Assembly (NCBI GenBank): GCA_022650485.1
Contig: JALCPP010000007.1
Location: 62,001-126,000, forward strand
Origin: Oscillospiraceae bacterium
GTDB taxonomy: Bacteria; Bacillota; Clostridia; Oscillospirales; Acutalibacteraceae
Direction: 5' to 3'
DNA: 64,000 nt
Below, one piece after another: positions 9,239-17,794 of this stretch; the first letter of the stretch is position 1; every line of letters begins with the position of its first letter. The notes under the pieces are model-generated. The model searched no databases. It had not been told where the DNA came from and saw only the letters and a list, made by a program, of their open reading frames with translations. The position numbers and the translations under genes were made by a program.

Positions 9239-10267
9239 TCAGGGCCTGTTTTCTTCTGTCGCTGATTGGTCACTCCGCTGGTCAGGGCAAACCGGGCAAT
9301 CGCCCTTTTGGGGGGTACTGTAATTTTTGCTCTTCTCCGTTTCCCTAATCAGATAAACCGGCCGGTGCTTGACCTCAAGATATGTTTTAGCAAGATACTG
9401 CCCTAAAATTCCCGTGCTGAAAATCTGCACGCCGCCGACCAGCAAAATCACACAGATCAAGGTCGGAAATCCTGCCACCGGATCCCCCAAAATCAAAGTC
9501 TTCACGGTAAATACAACAGCAAGAACGACGGCGAGGAAGCAGCAGATCAGGCCGACAACAGAAGCAACGGTAAGCGGAACAGTAGAGAACGCGATGATTC
9601 CATCCATCGAATACAGCAGAAGTTTCAAAAACGACCACTTTGTTTTTCCGGCGGCACGCTCAACGTTCTCATACTCCAGCCACTTTGTTTTAAATCCAAC
9701 CCAACCAAAAATGCCTTTCGAAAATCGATTGTATTCCCGCAAGGAAAGAATGGCATCCACCATTTTACGCGTCATGCAGCGAAAATCCCTGGCACCGTCT
9801 GCAATTTCCGTCTTGGAAATTTTATTGATAAACCTGTAAAAACAATGTGCGCAAAACGAACGGAGCAGCGGTTCTCCCCTGCGCGTCGTCCTTCTGGCGG
9901 CCACACAGTCATAATCCGTATTTTCCCGCAAGAAAGTGTACATTTGGGAGATAAAAGAGGGAGGGTCCTGCATATCCGCATCCATAACCACAAGATAGTC
10001 TCCCTTCGCATACCTCATGCCGGCCAGCACCGCCGCTTCTTTTCCAAAATTTCTGGAGAATGACAGATACCTGACCCTGCTGTTTTTTCGATACTCATGC
10101 AGTAATTCCAGCGTTCCATCCGTAGAGCCGTCATCCACAAAGATAAACTCAAAATCCTGATTCCTCATACCGGCCGCAACCCCGCAGATCGTCCGGTAAA
10201 CAACGGGTAACGCATCCTGCTCGTTATAGCAGGGAATGACAAGAGAAATCAGCTGTTTGTGCTCCAC
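9239..10267 (-). CDS. GT2 glycosyltransferase, undecaprenyl-phosphate sugar transferase type (GtrB/DPM1-like)
   Basis: A membrane-anchored GT2 enzyme that by family would load a sugar from a nucleotide donor onto undecaprenyl phosphate. The N-terminal domain has LVIPCYNEQDALP, IFVDDGSTDGTLE, FGKEAAVLAGM and VMDADMQDPP, the usual order for GtrB/DPM1 proteins. Two hydrophobic helices near residues 230-300 anchor it, followed by a soluble tail. It has 342 residues. The GTG start is backed by GAGGGGG. It is the last gene of the long exopolysaccharide operon, separated from the previous gene by 160 bases, the largest gap in that operon. I infer that it makes the lipid-linked sugar used by the GT-C-like proteins upstream; the sugar is unknown. 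Confidence 0.8.
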   Translation of the reverse strand: MEHKQLISLVIPCYNEQDALPVVYRTICGVAAGMRNQDFEFIFVDDGSTDGTLELLHEYRKNSRVRYLSFSRNFGKEAAVLAGMRYAKGDYLVVMDADMQDPPSFISQMYTFLRENTDYDCVAARRTTRRGEPLLRSFCAHCFYRFINKISKTEIADGARDFRCMTRKMVDAILSLREYNRFSKGIFGWVGFKTKWLEYENVERAAGKTKWSFLKLLLYSMDGIIAFSTVPLTVASVVGLICCFLAVVLAVVFTVKTLILGDPVAGFPTLICVILLVGGVQIFSTGILGQYLAKTYLEVKHRPVYLIRETEKSKNYSTPQKGDCPVCPDQRSDQSATEENRP

Positions 10268-10427
10268 AATTCTTACCCCCTCTAAAATTGATCCGCTGAT
10301 TTTATATCTTCAAGCAAAATTTAATATCATACTCTTCCGTCACCACATTCATCGCAGTTGAATTCAGCCCCGATCAGGAAAGCATCGTATTTTCCCCAAA
10401 CCGATATTATATATTTTCGCCTGTTTC

Positions 10428-13400
10428 CTATTTGGTTTGAGATCCTTCTTCCGCATCGTGCGGTCCTTCTCGCCTTTCATCTTTGTCGTTATTGATAAAG
10501 ACGGACCGTGCGGATTTCTTGAGCGCCGCAATCGATTCCGACAAATCTGTTTCGCTGTGCCGCCAAAGCCAGCGCAGCGCGAGAACCAATACCGCCAACA
10601 CAAGAAAATCGTGGCAAAGGATAAACGGGAACAACTGCTTTTGATTATCGGCGAAACCATTGTCCAAGACCGTCAGCGGATACTGCAGCACCCCCGTCAG
10701 AATGATAAAAATCATCACTCCCCAAAGGGCCCGCCGCTCATCGGGGAGCGAACGACACCACATCCGGCGTACAGCCGCGACCAACAGCATTCCATAAAAC
10801 ACAAGATACCCCGCAAACATGGTGGGGGCAAACACACTGCGTGAATACAGCCATAGGCCGAACCCGTCCACCGCATCGTGCGCATCCGAATAATCCTGTC
10901 CCACATAGACACGGTATCCAGTATACAGTTCATGAGCCTTCTGCGCCGCGTGGTCCATCATATACCACAATTTGTCAGGGTGAAGCAAATACCATTTCAG
11001 CGCCGCAGCCATACTGACATGATCATAGAAGGCCGTCTGCGCTTTTTCTGACAGCAGCGGATAAACATAGCCGGCATTTTTGTCAAAGCTGACCGCCTTT
11101 CCAATATCGGTGGCCATAGCCGTGTCCACCCCCAGTTCTTCCATATCCCCGATCGGGTCGTCTGAAATCATGAAGATACCGTAAAAATAAGTGTGCCAAA
11201 GATTACTTTTTGTCGTAATCCCCTGCGCATCCCGATCGGCGCTGAAAACGCCGAAGGAACTGACACACAGAACAGCACACATTGCCAAACCCGCCACCGC
11301 GTACAAAATAGAAAAATCAATTCGATAGGGCCGGTGAATCCATAAAAGAACCGCCAGTACAAACAACGCGGCGGGAAGCGCAAGCAGCATTTGAGATTTC
11401 GCGCACAAAAGCACCCCAAGCGAAACCATAAGACCGGCAAACCAAAGCAGACGAATTTTTCCCCTGCGCGGCATCAAAGCCAGATGCACCGCGCACGCAA
11501 GGCTCATTAGCATGCCAATCAGGATACTGCTTTCACCGAACAGCCCGTTATACCACACAAGATAAGGCTCACTGCAAAAAGCGGCACACAATCCAAGGCC
11601 GGCCGCCAAACTCCAGCGTTTCAACACGGCATAAAGGTCCCTAGTGATGAGTACAATACATCCCGCCGCCAGCGCACCCATCAAAATCGACAAGCCCCAT
11701 GTGTTCAGTGGGTATCCAAACGGCTCTGTAAACAGACGCACGATCGAAACGAACAGATACAGGCTGTAGGTGGGCCGAAGCGGCGTAAGGCACCGCCAGT
11801 CAAACGGGACGCTCCACGCGTACTGCTCAATTGCCTGGTGATTGGACTGCAGTTCACTGTTAAAATAATTTTCACTGGTCCAGGTTACTCCGATCTGTTC
11901 CATCATCCGCCCGAAATCTCCGTTGTTGACACAGGCCGCGTGCGGAATACGGAATTCAAGAAATAATGTCATCGACAGCGCGGCAATGGCAGTGACCGCA
12001 ACAATACGCCGCCTGTTTGCGGTCAGGCAAAACAATGGCCGCTTCATCCTTTTCCCCGCACAGCGCACCAAACTCCATTTTGCTGTCTGCGGTGCATCCG
12101 GAAGTCTAAAGGAAGTCGGGTGGTCTGAAAAAGCCGTGAGCCACATAGAAACACGTCTCGATGCCAAAACCATCGCACCGGCAAGGAACAGAAAGAAAAG
12201 GTCCTGTAAAAAGACCTGATACAAACGAAACTGCGAAAATCCGTCGTATCCGCAAAGCACCACACAGAGCGGCAGATAGGCTGCTGCGGAAAGAATTCCC
12301 AGCGCCGCGCACGCAAGCCAGGGCTGTCGCCTGAACACCGCCGCAAGCAAAATTCCGAGTGCACCAATGAAAAAAGCCAGCCAAAACACACCGTAACTGC
12401 CCGGCCACAAAAGCCGCAGTAAAGCAAACAGCCCGCCATCCACCCTAGTGGTGTAAAATTCCGACGTGGTAACTTCGCCGTATTCAATATTCCGGATGTT
12501 GTCATAACCATTGAGCGCCAGCGGAAGGCGGCGGAGAACGGCCGCAAGCCGCTGTGGATGAAACAAATAAAACTTAGCCAGTGTTGCCGGAGTAACCGCC
12601 GAAAACAGCTTCTCTGCCTCCCCTTCATTCTGTGGATTGTGAGCATAGACGTCATCCGCTTCATAATAGGAAAGACCGATATCCGGAAGATAACTTGAGT
12701 CAAGGCCAAACGCTGCAAGATCTTTTTCCGCATCGGGCGAAACGGAAAGCAAAGCCCCGAACATCGCGTGATAGGTCGCCGCATGCGATGTAAAATCGGG
12801 ATCTTCCTCAAAGGAACGCACCGCCGGAATCAATCCGGTTAAAAAAAGTGCAACACAAAGCGCGGCGCTGAACAAGCGCTTTGTCATGCCCCGATATTCC
12901 GCACACAGCACCAGCAGAAAACTGAAGACCGTTACCGGCAGAAATACAATTAACGGGCTGTGCGCTTTTAAAAACAGGGTTCCGGCAACTGCCACAGGCA
13001 GCAAACAACGGACCCCCGTCCCCTTTGCCGTCGTAACTGCCCGCAAAACCGAAGCCAGGTACAGCAGGGTAAACACAACCGCCGCACCCTGTGGGTACAA
13101 CCCCCGCAGTATGGCACAAAAATTCATATCTGAAAAAATCAGGCACAAAATTGCACCGGGTATCAACACGGCGGTACCAATGAAGCGGTAACCGGAGCGG
13201 GTCAGCGAATAAACCGCAATTAGCAGCAGCACTGCCCACACGGCAGAAAGTGCATCCACCGAAAACTCAAGTCCGAACGGTCGGGTCACCAGCCGCACCA
13301 ATGCCACACCGTAAACCAGACTGCCGGAAGACGAAGGAGTCACCAGTTTTGACCAGGAAAAATGAGTGTAGACAAATGTTGACACTGCCCGCACATACTG

Positions 13401-13601
13401 CGGCGTGTTCAAACCGGCATCCCGTTGCGTATAGGCAAGGCCCACCTGCCGCATGATAGATTCGTATTGTCCGTAATCGATGGGATACAGCCGCGGCGAA
13501 CGAAGCAGTCCGGCCAGAAGACAAACAAATGCCGCAGCAGCAACCAGAAGTGCAAGCAGCCTGCCGCGGTCAGCACCCAGCCAGACGTTCCTGCGTTTCA
13601 A
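10428..13601 (-). CDS. Large multi-pass membrane protein with internal duplication, GT-C/polymerase-like, function unknown
   Basis: About 1057 residues with many hydrophobic helices. The protein is two related halves. Near residue 45 one reads DYGQYESIMRQVG, and near residue 560 NNGDFGRMMEQIG. Each is followed by a similar stretch ending in LVTRPFGLE or LFTEPFGYP, and each half has a later loop with an HPxxL motif (YLFHPQRLAAVL; YLLHPDKLWYMM). The same unit occurs once in the 517-residue protein at 27412-28965. The fold pattern, many helices with large outer loops, resembles GT-C transferases or O-antigen-polymerase-like proteins, but I find no decisive motif. The ribosome binding site GGGAGG favours a TTG start at 13601 over the GTG at 13616. 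By context it assembles or decorates the exopolysaccharide. Confidence 0.6.
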   Translation of the reverse strand: MKRRNVWLGADRGRLLALLVAAAAFVCLLAGLLRSPRLYPIDYGQYESIMRQVGLAYTQRDAGLNTPQYVRAVSTFVYTHFSWSKLVTPSSSGSLVYGVALVRLVTRPFGLEFSVDALSAVWAVLLLIAVYSLTRSGYRFIGTAVLIPGAILCLIFSDMNFCAILRGLYPQGAAVVFTLLYLASVLRAVTTAKGTGVRCLLPVAVAGTLFLKAHSPLIVFLPVTVFSFLLVLCAEYRGMTKRLFSAALCVALFLTGLIPAVRSFEEDPDFTSHAATYHAMFGALLSVSPDAEKDLAAFGLDSSYLPDIGLSYYEADDVYAHNPQNEGEAEKLFSAVTPATLAKFYLFHPQRLAAVLRRLPLALNGYDNIRNIEYGEVTTSEFYTTRVDGGLFALLRLLWPGSYGVFWLAFFIGALGILLAAVFRRQPWLACAALGILSAAAYLPLCVVLCGYDGFSQFRLYQVFLQDLFFLFLAGAMVLASRRVSMWLTAFSDHPTSFRLPDAPQTAKWSLVRCAGKRMKRPLFCLTANRRRIVAVTAIAALSMTLFLEFRIPHAACVNNGDFGRMMEQIGVTWTSENYFNSELQSNHQAIEQYAWSVPFDWRCLTPLRPTYSLYLFVSIVRLFTEPFGYPLNTWGLSILMGALAAGCIVLITRDLYAVLKRWSLAAGLGLCAAFCSEPYLVWYNGLFGESSILIGMLMSLACAVHLALMPRRGKIRLLWFAGLMVSLGVLLCAKSQMLLALPAALFVLAVLLWIHRPYRIDFSILYAVAGLAMCAVLCVSSFGVFSADRDAQGITTKSNLWHTYFYGIFMISDDPIGDMEELGVDTAMATDIGKAVSFDKNAGYVYPLLSEKAQTAFYDHVSMAAALKWYLLHPDKLWYMMDHAAQKAHELYTGYRVYVGQDYSDAHDAVDGFGLWLYSRSVFAPTMFAGYLVFYGMLLVAAVRRMWCRSLPDERRALWGVMIFIILTGVLQYPLTVLDNGFADNQKQLFPFILCHDFLVLAVLVLALRWLWRHSETDLSESIAALKKSARSVFINNDKDERREGPHDAEEGSQTK

Positions 13602-13642
13602 AAAAATCCCTCCCACTCTTTTCGCACACGAACTCCCCGTTG

Positions 13643-16231
13643 CTATTGCTCCGCCAGATTTTTTACCTGAGCGGCGTCGAACGCTCCGTCACGAATGCTC
13701 AAAGCCCGTATTTTTACATTGGAAAACCGGAACGGGCCGCCGTTTAACCGGCGCTCGCACCCAAGCATTAAAGGCCCGTTGTAGGCGGCGCATCGACTCT
13801 CCGTGCTTGCCTCCTTTTTTCCGTCCACATAGAATGTGTAGAGGTACCCGGATTTTACAGCCGTGAGGGTCACTGTCTTTTCGGATGGAATCGTTATCTC
13901 TGTATAGCTCTGCCCCGCGGTCACTGCGAACGTGTGACTGTCGGTTTGACGGATCACAAAGCCCCTGTAACGATTTGGGTCCTCAGCAAAACAGGAAAGC
14001 ACCGTGCCTTTCAAATCGTCATCCCTGTCAAGGCGCACCTGCAGGGTCCAGTCCTTTTCCGTAGTGTCATACAGGCGCACGCCGGTGTCGACAAAGCGGT
14101 CTTTTCCATTTCCCGCAAAGCTGTGATCAAGCGTATAGTTCACCGAAACACCACTCGGTTTCTCCGCTTCGGGCGCGTGCTCCGGCGCCCAGCCCAGAAT
14201 ATCCGCCTCAGACATCAGCCCCTGAACCATCCATAAATTATAAACGGTCGTACCGGAATAGCGGAACAAATTGCCGCTTTCATCCTGTTCACAGCCGACC
14301 AGCAGGCTGCCATCGTACGCGGTACATTCCGACACCTGACCGTCCACCTTCTTGCTGCCATTGACATAAACGGTGTATGAAGACCGGTCCTTTTGTACTG
14401 CCAGCGTCGTGCTGCGGTCCGTCGGTATATCCACCGTTACGCTGGCCACCCCTCCATACAGGATATCCAATTTGCCTGGATCTGAGCGCCGGACCAGAAG
14501 TCCCTTGTATTCTCCCGTCTTTTCATAAAAGCAGGAAAAGTAGACCTTCTCCCCGCTCTGAATGGTCGGGGAAATTTGTGACAGCAGAGTCCAGGAAGAC
14601 TCCGGGTTGCTGAACAGTTTGCAGCCGGTATCCACATAGCTTTCTATTCCGTCGCCTGTGAAGGTGTTCGACAATTTTTTTTCAGCACTGTTCACCGGCA
14701 CAAACGACATCGCTTTCGGCAGCGCAGGCCAGGTTGGGCTCCAGGCGGAAACAAAGGATTCACTCACAGCCGCATCATATACTGTCAGCGCATGAACCGT
14801 CACCGGGCTGAAGCGATATTTTTCACCGTTTGGCTGCTGCTCGCAGCCAACCAAGAGATTGCCGTCATAGCTTTGGATATTTTCCATCGGGATAGTTTGA
14901 GTTAGCTTCCCGTTACAGTAGATTTTCAGATCTACACTGTCTTTAACCAGCGCAATCTTCACCGTTCCGGAAAGGTCGCGCAGCTCCGCCCCAACCAAAG
15001 AGGAACACGTAATGGAAAGCGCTCCGTTTTTCTTGCCCCGCAGCATAAAGCCATGGTAATTATTCTGCGTTTCGTCAAAACATGAAAAGATAACTTTGTC
15101 AAAGTCGCCCGGTTCCGGAACTTCAATCTCAGTCAGAATGCTCCATGATGCAAGCGGATTAGAAGCAAGCTTCACCCCGGTATCCACATAATTTTGTTTG
15201 CCGTCACCGATAAACTGCCGGTCCAGGGTATACACCGGCTTCAAATCAGTTTCCAGGCACTGGTTCCAAATATGATCAGAATCCTTTCTTCGGTCCGGAA
15301 GGGTATATTTGCTTTTCCATAATTTTTCAAGTGCAGAAGTATACACACGGATTCCGGCATTGTTCAAATGCCCCTCGTCGCGAAAATCCGTCTGGGGATC
15401 AATCCCAATCTCCCGATAATGATCGTTATAATTCGTAAATTCCACGCCGTATTCTTCGGCAATCTGCCGGACACAGTTGAGTCTGCGCTGCTCGGTTTTG
15501 CTCAGTGCACAAGGGGAAGCCACCAGCATGATTGGAAGATTTTTTTCCCCGCAAAGGGAAAGAATCATGCGCAGATACTTTTCAGACTTTGCGGTCAGTG
15601 CTTCCGTGCCAACTGTCTGCGCTGTGTCCGGCAGAGTGGTTGGGTAAACCAGATCCCCCGAATCAGGAGTTTGTTGAATTTCCGTGTGACTGTTCCAGAA
15701 AAAGCTGTCAAAGTCGTCCTCACTAATTTCAGAATACCTAGAATGGTAGGCAGGCAGACCAAGCAGCAGCGTAGACCAGCTGCTTTTCGCTGCGGTAACC
15801 TTGACTGCTTCAATCTTATCCATGGAAAACCGCATGCCCATCGTGTTTTTCACCGCGTAGCTGTATTCTGCATAGTCGTCAGCCATCGTTGTCATGAACG
15901 TGTCCATCACGACCAGCTTCGGCGTCTGGGTTTTCAGGCACTCTTTCAGATAATAGTAGGTATTCCAGTCCGGCTGCATGGCCCCCCAGCAGTTGTAAGC
16001 CGCAATCCCGCAGTCATTCCAAATCTGGGTCGGGTTCACATTGACACCCATATGGCTGGAGCCAAGCAGCAGAACATCCACCGTATCGGGCGGAAGGTCA
16101 TAATAATTCTGCATCGGCTGAATTCCATCTTGATATTTGAATGACAGGACACGGCTGACCGGATAGAAAAGAACACAGAACACCGCGGCAAATAAAATTC
16201 CGCGGAGGAAGAAAATAATTTTTGCTTTCAC
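13643..16231 (-). CDS. SGNH-hydrolase-like protein with three C-terminal LamG/ConA-like repeats
   Basis: 862 residues with an N-terminal membrane anchor (residues 6-28). Residues 50-305 look like an SGNH/AlgX-type domain: LLLGSSHMGVNVNP holds the putative nucleophile Ser near 58-59, and RDEGHLNNAG near 284 gives the Asp/His pair. Three repeats of about 150 residues follow, at 335-485, 519-670 and 699-848. Each starts with a F-x-G-x-G-x(3-4)-Y/F-V-D-T-G motif and ends in LLVGCEQ or LMLGCER. They resemble LamG/concanavalin-A-like jelly rolls that bind carbohydrate. It sits 16 bases after the MBOAT gene, so I infer that the pair O-acylates the polysaccharide outside the membrane, with the repeats holding the polymer. 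Specificity is unknown. Confidence 0.7.
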   Translation of the reverse strand: MKAKIIFFLRGILFAAVFCVLFYPVSRVLSFKYQDGIQPMQNYYDLPPDTVDVLLLGSSHMGVNVNPTQIWNDCGIAAYNCWGAMQPDWNTYYYLKECLKTQTPKLVVMDTFMTTMADDYAEYSYAVKNTMGMRFSMDKIEAVKVTAAKSSWSTLLLGLPAYHSRYSEISEDDFDSFFWNSHTEIQQTPDSGDLVYPTTLPDTAQTVGTEALTAKSEKYLRMILSLCGEKNLPIMLVASPCALSKTEQRRLNCVRQIAEEYGVEFTNYNDHYREIGIDPQTDFRDEGHLNNAGIRVYTSALEKLWKSKYTLPDRRKDSDHIWNQCLETDLKPVYTLDRQFIGDGKQNYVDTGVKLASNPLASWSILTEIEVPEPGDFDKVIFSCFDETQNNYHGFMLRGKKNGALSITCSSLVGAELRDLSGTVKIALVKDSVDLKIYCNGKLTQTIPMENIQSYDGNLLVGCEQQPNGEKYRFSPVTVHALTVYDAAVSESFVSAWSPTWPALPKAMSFVPVNSAEKKLSNTFTGDGIESYVDTGCKLFSNPESSWTLLSQISPTIQSGEKVYFSCFYEKTGEYKGLLVRRSDPGKLDILYGGVASVTVDIPTDRSTTLAVQKDRSSYTVYVNGSKKVDGQVSECTAYDGSLLVGCEQDESGNLFRYSGTTVYNLWMVQGLMSEADILGWAPEHAPEAEKPSGVSVNYTLDHSFAGNGKDRFVDTGVRLYDTTEKDWTLQVRLDRDDDLKGTVLSCFAEDPNRYRGFVIRQTDSHTFAVTAGQSYTEITIPSEKTVTLTAVKSGYLYTFYVDGKKEASTESRCAAYNGPLMLGCERRLNGGPFRFSNVKIRALSIRDGAFDAAQVKNLAEQ

Positions 16232-16247
16232 GCCGTGTCATCCCCTT

Positions 16248-17756
16248 TCAGAAACGGAAATAAATAAATGAAGCCGCATTGTAGTCCGGGCCGTAACTGC
16301 CAAATATTAAAATCGTAAAAATCGCCCCATAACAGACCGCCCACCGAAACAACCGGTTTTGCCGAAGCAGGGACGAACGCAGTTCCATGCCCTTCCGATG
16401 AAAAACATCCACCGCAAACAGCACACCGACAGCCGCCAGCGTAATCAAGAAATCCTTCTGATTTAAACCCAGGGTGTACAACGTACCGTCAAGTAAAATC
16501 CACGGATTAAACGTACTGAACAGTCGCGCGATCATTCCAAACGCATCGCTGACACTGTTGGCACGGAAAAAAATAAATGAAAAATCCACCAGACAAAACG
16601 TAGCGCAGACCTGCAGCAGCTTGTAACTGAACGCAGTGGATTTAATATGCAGTGCTTGCCGAAATTGAGCGCGCCGTTTTGCTGTAAGACTTCCAATCAT
16701 TTGAAACAACCCGTTCATCCCGCCCCAGATAACATAAGTCCACATAGCGCCGTGCCATAAACCACTGACCAAAAAAACAACCATAATATTCAGGTAGTGG
16801 CGCAATTTTCCTGTTCGGCTGCCTCCCAGCGGGAAATACAGGTAATCCCGAAACCACAAAGTCAGTGAAATATGCCACCGCCGCCAAAATTCGCCCACAG
16901 ACCGGGCCAAATACGGCTCGCGGAAATTCTGCATCAGGTCAAACCCCATGACCTGCGCCGCACCGATGGCGATATTGCTGTAACCGGCAAAGTCGCAGTA
17001 AACCTGTACGGCAAAGAAGACCGCCCCGGCAACGATTTCGAATCCGGCATAAGCAGTGTAATAATTAAACACCTGATTCACCAGAAGCGCCACACGGTCC
17101 GCAAGGACCATTTTCTGAAAATATCCCCAGAGCATCAGCATCAGCCCACGTTCCACACGAATCGGCTCCAGCTTGTGCTTTTCATCAAACTGCTTTAAAA
17201 GATGGTCTGACCGCTCGATGGGGCCTGCCACCAACTGGGGAAAAAAGGAAACAAACAAGGCATACTTTAAAAAGTTCTTTTCCACGCGCACCTTTCCGCG
17301 GTAAACATCCATGGTATAGCTGAGCGCCTGAAATATAAAGAAGGATATTCCAACCGGCAGCACAATATCAAAATTCGGAACGGGAATCCCAACACCAAAT
17401 GTCTGCATTACGGCACGAAAATTATCAAGGAAAAAATTTGTGTATTTAAACCAGCACAAAAGGCCCAGATTTAAAAGGAAACTGACCGCCACATACAGTT
17501 TGGCGCTGCCCGTACGGCGCTGCTTTTTGGGGACAGCGTCCTGATCTTCCTTTCGGGACACCCCAATGAGCCACCCGCTGATGTAGGTAACCAGCGTACA
17601 CCCAAACAGCAGCAGTGCATACTTCGCGTTCCAATTCATGTAAAAATAATAGCTGGCGGCAAGCAGCCAGTAATTTCTCGCTTTCTCCGGAAGAATAAAA
17701 TAAAAAAGCGAAACCACCGGAAAAAAGACTAAAAAGGAAAGGGAATTAAAAAGCAC
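16248..17756 (-). CDS. MBOAT-family O-acyltransferase (AlgI/WssH-like)
   Basis: A multi-pass membrane acyltransferase of 502 residues that by family moves an acyl, usually acetyl, group across the membrane for polysaccharide acylation. Recognisable are LVAGPIERSDHLL, the EFWRRWHISLTLWFRDYLY block and the SGLWHGAMWTYVIWG motif with the invariant His. The start is a GTG at 17756 with AAGGAGG upstream. It sits between the thioredoxin-GH8 gene and the SGNH-LamG gene. The pairing of MBOAT with SGNH is the same logic as AlgI with AlgJ/AlgX and as the acetylated-cellulose operons. The family assignment is firm; the acceptor polymer is inferred. Confidence 0.88.
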   Translation of the reverse strand: MLFNSLSFLVFFPVVSLFYFILPEKARNYWLLAASYYFYMNWNAKYALLLFGCTLVTYISGWLIGVSRKEDQDAVPKKQRRTGSAKLYVAVSFLLNLGLLCWFKYTNFFLDNFRAVMQTFGVGIPVPNFDIVLPVGISFFIFQALSYTMDVYRGKVRVEKNFLKYALFVSFFPQLVAGPIERSDHLLKQFDEKHKLEPIRVERGLMLMLWGYFQKMVLADRVALLVNQVFNYYTAYAGFEIVAGAVFFAVQVYCDFAGYSNIAIGAAQVMGFDLMQNFREPYLARSVGEFWRRWHISLTLWFRDYLYFPLGGSRTGKLRHYLNIMVVFLVSGLWHGAMWTYVIWGGMNGLFQMIGSLTAKRRAQFRQALHIKSTAFSYKLLQVCATFCLVDFSFIFFRANSVSDAFGMIARLFSTFNPWILLDGTLYTLGLNQKDFLITLAAVGVLFAVDVFHRKGMELRSSLLRQNRLFRWAVCYGAIFTILIFGSYGPDYNAASFIYFRF

Positions 17757-17794
17757 GTAAGCTCCTCCTTGTTTTCAGATTCCGGGGCGCTTTC

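Noticed and set aside
13643-15230. The triplicated stretch as a possible DNA repeat or mobile array
   Set aside because: The repetition is at protein level (LamG-like domains) with diverged DNA, so it is domain duplication and not a repeat element or CRISPR.
15368-16144. Plus-strand 258-codon frame opposite the SGNH-LamG gene
   Set aside because: Antisense shadow of a gene with a clear domain layout; no ribosome binding site or recognisable protein.
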